This document shows positions 59,359 through 64,000 of a stretch of 64,000 nt of DNA, piece by piece. The position numbers and the translations under genes are program-made. The notes under the pieces are model-generated. The model did no database searches, was not told the origin of the DNA, and saw only the letters and a program-made list of their open reading frames with translations. Source of the DNA: Paucimonas lemoignei (lineage in GTDB: Bacteria; Pseudomonadota; Gammaproteobacteria; Pseudomonadales; Pseudomonadaceae); assembly GCA_900475325.1 (NCBI GenBank), contig LS483371.1, positions 3,844,001 through 3,908,000 of the forward strand. Reading direction: 5' to 3'. Position 1 is the stretch's first letter; the number at the start of each line of letters is the position of its first letter.

Positions 59359-60489
59359 ATGCCTGATTCAACCCTTTCCGATACTGCAAAGAAACGCGTC
59401 ATTGTCGGCATGTCCGGCGGCGTGGATTCTTCGGTTTCCGCCGTTCTGCTCATGGAGCAGGGCTACCAGGTGGAAGGCCTGTTCATGAAGAACTGGGAAG
59501 AAGACGACGGAACGGATTACTGCACGGCCCGCGAAGACCTGGCCGACGCCCAGGCGGTCTGCGACAAGATTGGCATCAAGCTGCACACCGCCAATTTTGC
59601 CGCCGAATACTGGGACAACGTGTTCGAGCACTTCCTGGCCGAATACAAGGCCGGGCGCACGCCGAACCCGGACATCCTGTGTAACCGGGAAATCAAGTTC
59701 AAGGCGTTCCTCGACTACGCCCTGATGCTCGGCGCCGACCTTATCGCTACCGGCCATTACGTACGTCGCCGGGATATCGATGGCCGCACCGAACTGCTCA
59801 AGGGCCTGGACCCAAACAAGGACCAGAGCTACTTCCTGCACGCGGTCGGTGGCGATCAGATCGCCAAGACCCTGTTCCCGGTCGGCGAGCTGGAAAAGCC
59901 TGAAGTGCGCGCCATCGCCGAGAAACACGGCCTGGCCACTGCCAAGAAGAAAGATTCCACTGGCATCTGCTTCATTGGCGAGCGACGCTTCACTGACTTC
60001 CTGCGCCAGTACCTCCCTGCCCAGCCCGGTGAAATCAAGACCACAGAAGGTGAAGTCATCGGTCGCCATAGCGGCCTGATGTACCACACCATCGGCCAGC
60101 GTCAGGGCCTGGGCATTGGCGGGCTCAAAGACGCCAGCGATGACCCGTGGTACGTGCTGGTCAAGGACCTGGAGAACAACGAGCTGATCGTTGGCCAGGG
60201 CAATGAACACCCTTGGCTGTTTTCCCGGGCGCTGGTGGCGTCGCAGATCTACTGGGTCAACCCTGTCGACCTGAGCTCGCCGCGCCAGCTGACCGCCAAG
60301 GTCCGCTATCGCCAGAGCGACCAGCACTGCACCCTGGAACAGACCGCTGATGGCTACCGCGCCGTCTTCGATGAGCCACAACGCGCCGTAACGCCCGGCC
60401 AGTCCGTCGTGTTCTACGACGGCGAAATCTGCCTGGGCGGCGGCGTGATTGAAATAGCCGAACCCTGGCACAGCAAGGACAAGCGTTGA
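59359..60489 (+). CDS. mnmA: tRNA 2-thiouridylase MnmA
   Basis: The protein has 376 residues. The ATP PP-loop [10 protein letters not shown] is near residue 20, the catalytic Cys pair is in [12 protein letters not shown] (near residue 107) and [12 protein letters not shown] (near residue 205), and TGHYVRR plus KDQSYFLH complete the family pattern. It puts sulfur on wobble U34 of tRNA-Lys, Glu and Gln, taking it from TusE, whose gene is at 39061. Its stop overlaps the hflD start. Confidence 0.97.
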   Translation: MPDSTLSDTAKKRVIVGMSGGVDSSVSAVLLMEQGYQVEGLFMKNWEEDDGTDYCTAREDLADAQAVCDKIGIKLHTANFAAEYWDNVFEHFLAEYKAGRTPNPDILCNREIKFKAFLDYALMLGADLIATGHYVRRRDIDGRTELLKGLDPNKDQSYFLHAVGGDQIAKTLFPVGELEKPEVRAIAEKHGLATAKKKDSTGICFIGERRFTDFLRQYLPAQPGEIKTTEGEVIGRHSGLMYHTIGQRQGLGIGGLKDASDDPWYVLVKDLENNELIVGQGNEHPWLFSRALVASQIYWVNPVDLSSPRQLTAKVRYRQSDQHCTLEQTADGYRAVFDEPQRAVTPGQSVVFYDGEICLGGGVIEIAEPWHSKDKR

Positions 60490-61109
60490 TGACCCCGATT
60501 CAGGAGCAACTGATCGCCCTGGCTGGCGTATTTCAGGCGGCAGTACTGGTCGACCGGATCGCCAAGACCGGCCAGAGCAACGAAGCAGAACTGGGCTGCA
60601 TGCTCGGCAGCCTGCTGGTCCAGGACCCCAAGGACACGCTGGATGTTTACGGCGGTGACGACCTGAACCTGCGCGAGGGCTACCGCGCCCTGGCCAGCGC
60701 ACTGGAGCGCGACCCCTCAACCCTGCAGCGCGAACCTTTGCGCTACGCCTTGTCGATGCTAGGCCTGGAGCGACAGCTGGCCAAGCGCGACGACATGCTG
60801 GAAGTGGTAGGCAAGCGTCTGCCACAGATCCAGTCTCAGGTTGAACACTTCGGCATCGCCCATGAAAACGTGATCGCGGCCTGCGGCGCCCTGTATCAGG
60901 ACACCCTCAGCACCCTGCGCCAGCGCATCCAGGTGCATGGCGACATGCGCAACCTGCAGCAGCCCAGCAACGCCTCTAAGATCCGCGCCCTGCTGCTGGC
61001 CGGTATTCGTTCCGCCAGGCTGTGGCGACAAGTTGGCGGCCATCGCTGGCAGTTGGTCGTAAGCCGACGCAAGTTATTGAAAGAACTGTATCCGTTGATG
61101 CGCGGCTGA
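60489..61109 (+). CDS. hflD: High frequency lysogenization protein HflD homologue
   Basis: The protein has 206 residues from the ATG overlapping the mnmA stop (TGATG). The all-helical HflD pattern is visible: [52 protein letters not shown] and [38 protein letters not shown]. It is a peripheral membrane protein; in E. coli it binds phage lambda CII. mnmA-hflD-purB is the standard order. Confidence 0.94.
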   Translation: MTPIQEQLIALAGVFQAAVLVDRIAKTGQSNEAELGCMLGSLLVQDPKDTLDVYGGDDLNLREGYRALASALERDPSTLQREPLRYALSMLGLERQLAKRDDMLEVVGKRLPQIQSQVEHFGIAHENVIAACGALYQDTLSTLRQRIQVHGDMRNLQQPSNASKIRALLLAGIRSARLWRQVGGHRWQLVVSRRKLLKELYPLMRG

Positions 61110-61175
61110 TTTTGCACCACGCACTGACACACATCGCGTGACATACGCTGGTCAGGCCGACCCGAATCGACCTGA

Positions 61176-62600
<1,425 letters not shown>

Positions 62601-62619
62601 TCCGCGCAGTACCTTTGCA

Positions 62620-62646
62620 CACGCCCGGCAGTGCCGGGCGTTTTTA
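62620..62646 (+). terminator. Rho-independent terminator after purB
   Basis: The stem CGCCCGGCA/TGCCGGGCG is followed by TTTTT. Confidence 0.94.
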
Positions 62647-62684
62647 TTGCTGCCTCGAAAACACATTTTTTCAATAGGTTACAC

Positions 62685-63851
62685 ATGAATCCTGATATTC
62701 CTCTTCAACTTCTGGGCGGCATCAGCGCGCGCGTTTTCCTGCGTGACTACTGGCAGAAAAAACCCCTGCTGATCCGTCAGGCCATCCCGGACTTCCAGAG
62801 CCCGATCGATCCTGACGAACTCGCCGGCCTGGCCCTGGAAGAAGAAGTCGAATCGCGACTGGTCATCGAAAATGGCGAGCGCCCGTGGGAATTGCGTCGC
62901 GGGCCTTTCGCCGAAGACGAGTTCAGCAAACTGCCTGAAAAGGACTGGACCCTGCTGGTTCAGGCCGTGGATCAGTTCGTCCCGGAAGTCAGCGAACTGC
63001 TGGAGAACTTCCGTTTTCTGCCAAGCTGGCGCATCGATGATGTGATGGTCAGCTACGCTGCCCCGGGCGGCGGCGTGGGTCCGCACTATGACAACTACGA
63101 CGTGTTCCTGCTGCAAGGCCACGGCCAGCGCCACTGGCAGATCGGCCAGATGTGCGACGCCGAAAGCCCGCTGCTCAAGCATGCCGACCTTCGCATCCTG
63201 GCCGACTTCCAGATGACCGAAGAATGGACCCTGGAACCTGGCGACATGCTCTACCTGCCACCGCGCCTGGCCCACTGCGGCGTGGCCGTGGACGACTGCC
63301 TGACGTACTCGGTGGGTTTCCGCGCACCGGGCGCGGCTGAAGTTCTGACTCACTTCACGGACTTCCTAAGCCAATTCATCCCTGAGGAAGAGCGCTACAC
63401 CGACGCTGACGCGCAGCCCGCCGCGGACCCTCACCAGATCCAGCACGACGCCCTGGACCGCCTCAAAGCCCTGCTGGCCGAGCACATGGGCGATGAGCGT
63501 CTGCTGTTGACCTGGTTCGGCCAGTTCATGACCGAGCCTCGTTACCCGGAACTGGTCACGGGCCCGGAGCTGGAAGAAGAAGACTTGCTGAGCAGCCTGG
63601 AACAAGGCGCAGTTCTCATTCGCAACCCAAGCGCACGTCTTGCATGGTCCGAAGTCGATGACGACCTGCTACTGTTCGCCAGCGGCCAGAGCCGTCTGCT
63701 GCCGGGCAGCCTGCGCGAGCTGCTGAAAATGATCTGCGCTGCAGACGCCCTGCACAGTGACAACCTCGGCCAATGGTTGGCCGATGAAGAAGGACGCAAC
63801 CTGCTCTGTGAGCTGGTCAAACAAGGAAGCCTGGGGTTTGCCGATGAATAG
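62685..63851 (+). CDS. Cupin (JmjC-type) ribosomal oxygenase, YcfD/RoxA-like
   Basis: The protein has 388 residues from the ATG giving MNPDIPLQLLGGISARVFLRDYWQKKPLLIRQAIPDF. The Fe(II) ligands are seen as His134 and Asp136 in GGGVGPHYDNYDVFLLQ, with a later His in PPRLAHCGVAVDD. The C-terminal helical and winged-helix part is full length. E. coli YcfD hydroxylates Arg81 of ribosomal protein L16 using 2-oxoglutarate. Its stop overlaps the GNAT gene. Confidence 0.92.
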   Translation: MNPDIPLQLLGGISARVFLRDYWQKKPLLIRQAIPDFQSPIDPDELAGLALEEEVESRLVIENGERPWELRRGPFAEDEFSKLPEKDWTLLVQAVDQFVPEVSELLENFRFLPSWRIDDVMVSYAAPGGGVGPHYDNYDVFLLQGHGQRHWQIGQMCDAESPLLKHADLRILADFQMTEEWTLEPGDMLYLPPRLAHCGVAVDDCLTYSVGFRAPGAAEVLTHFTDFLSQFIPEEERYTDADAQPAADPHQIQHDALDRLKALLAEHMGDERLLLTWFGQFMTEPRYPELVTGPELEEEDLLSSLEQGAVLIRNPSARLAWSEVDDDLLLFASGQSRLLPGSLRELLKMICAADALHSDNLGQWLADEEGRNLLCELVKQGSLGFADE

Positions 63852-64000
63852 AATCAACGTGCGTGTTGCGGACTGGCACAAAGACAACGCCGACATCCGC
63901 CGAGTGCGCGATGCGGTGTTTGTGGCTGAACAGTCCGTGCCGCCGGAGTTGGAATGGGATGCCGAAGACAGTGGAGCGATTCACTTTCTCGCCCTGGAGG
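63844..64000 (+). CDS. GNAT family N-acetyltransferase, 5' part
   Basis: Only the first 52 residues are in the window, from the ATG overlapping the end of the cupin gene. INVRVADWHKDNADIRRVRDAVFVAEQSVPPELEWDAEDSGAIHFLALE is the N-terminal strand-helix unit of GNAT acetyltransferases, continuing beyond the edge. Substrate and acetyl-CoA motif A are not visible. Confidence 0.85.
   Translation, partial: MNRINVRVADWHKDNADIRRVRDAVFVAEQSVPPELEWDAEDSGAIHFLALE

Overview
This window looks like the chromosome of a Pseudomonas species, probably of the fluorescens/syringae side of the genus. The evidence is the high GC content, the core gene order (tus genes, cysG, serS, crcB, rarA, lolA, ftsK, aat, bpt, infA, clpA, clpS, cspD, idh, nudix, mnmA, hflD, purB, cupin oxygenase), and the short palindromic repeats typical of these genomes lying between genes. 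No IS element, prophage, CRISPR array or rRNA is visible.

Region 1 (1-26.1 kb) is a dense accessory island for scavenging organosulfur compounds. It holds the end of a TonB-dependent outer-membrane receptor and an operon of a NtaA/SnaA-type flavin monooxygenase, an exported alpha/beta hydrolase, an aldo/keto reductase and an SsuA-like binding protein. Next come tauABC and tauD (taurine uptake and desulfonation), an SsuD-like monooxygenase with an SsuA-like binding protein, and a further binding protein/permease/ATPase set behind a sigma-54-like promoter. On the minus strand follow a second SsuB/SsuC-type pair, a class II aldolase-family protein, a 2-hydroxyacid dehydrogenase and a tripartite tricarboxylate-type transporter (TctA, TctB). 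TctB is overlapped by a third flavin monooxygenase, and a Bug-type binding protein is divergent from that monooxygenase. In all there are four SsuA/TauA-type binding proteins, three ABC cores, three luciferase-like monooxygenases and one alpha-ketoglutarate dioxygenase, but no flavin reductase to supply the monooxygenases.

Region 2 (26.2-36.9 kb) is metabolic and stress-related. It holds an AEC transporter and an electrophile-response unit of nemR, a DJ-1/PfpI-type amidotransferase and nemA, with three near-identical operators. After these come a lipoprotein, a DeoR-type regulator and an alcohol dehydrogenase. An Lrp-type regulator is divergent from an acetylpolyamine amidohydrolase, ornithine cyclodeaminase and amino-acid permease.

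Region 3 (37-64 kb) is conserved core: tRNA-Ser(UGA), yccA-like, tusDCBE plus a ybiB-like gene, glutathionyl-hydroquinone reductase, a six-gene minus-strand block (ftsK-lolA-rarA-crcB-serS-cysG), an N-degron block (aat, bpt, infA, clpA, clpS), cspD, monomeric isocitrate dehydrogenase, a Nudix hydrolase, mnmA-hflD, purB, an L16 hydroxylase-like cupin and the start of a GNAT gene.

The most unusual non-coding signal is a repeat of about 280 bp found four times as two head-to-head pairs (1.9-3.1 kb and 51.7-52.7 kb). Each copy folds on paper into an outer stem with two inner hairpins, and the outer stem changes sequence between copies while keeping its pairing. Function calls here come from reading the sequence and family knowledge; no searches were run.
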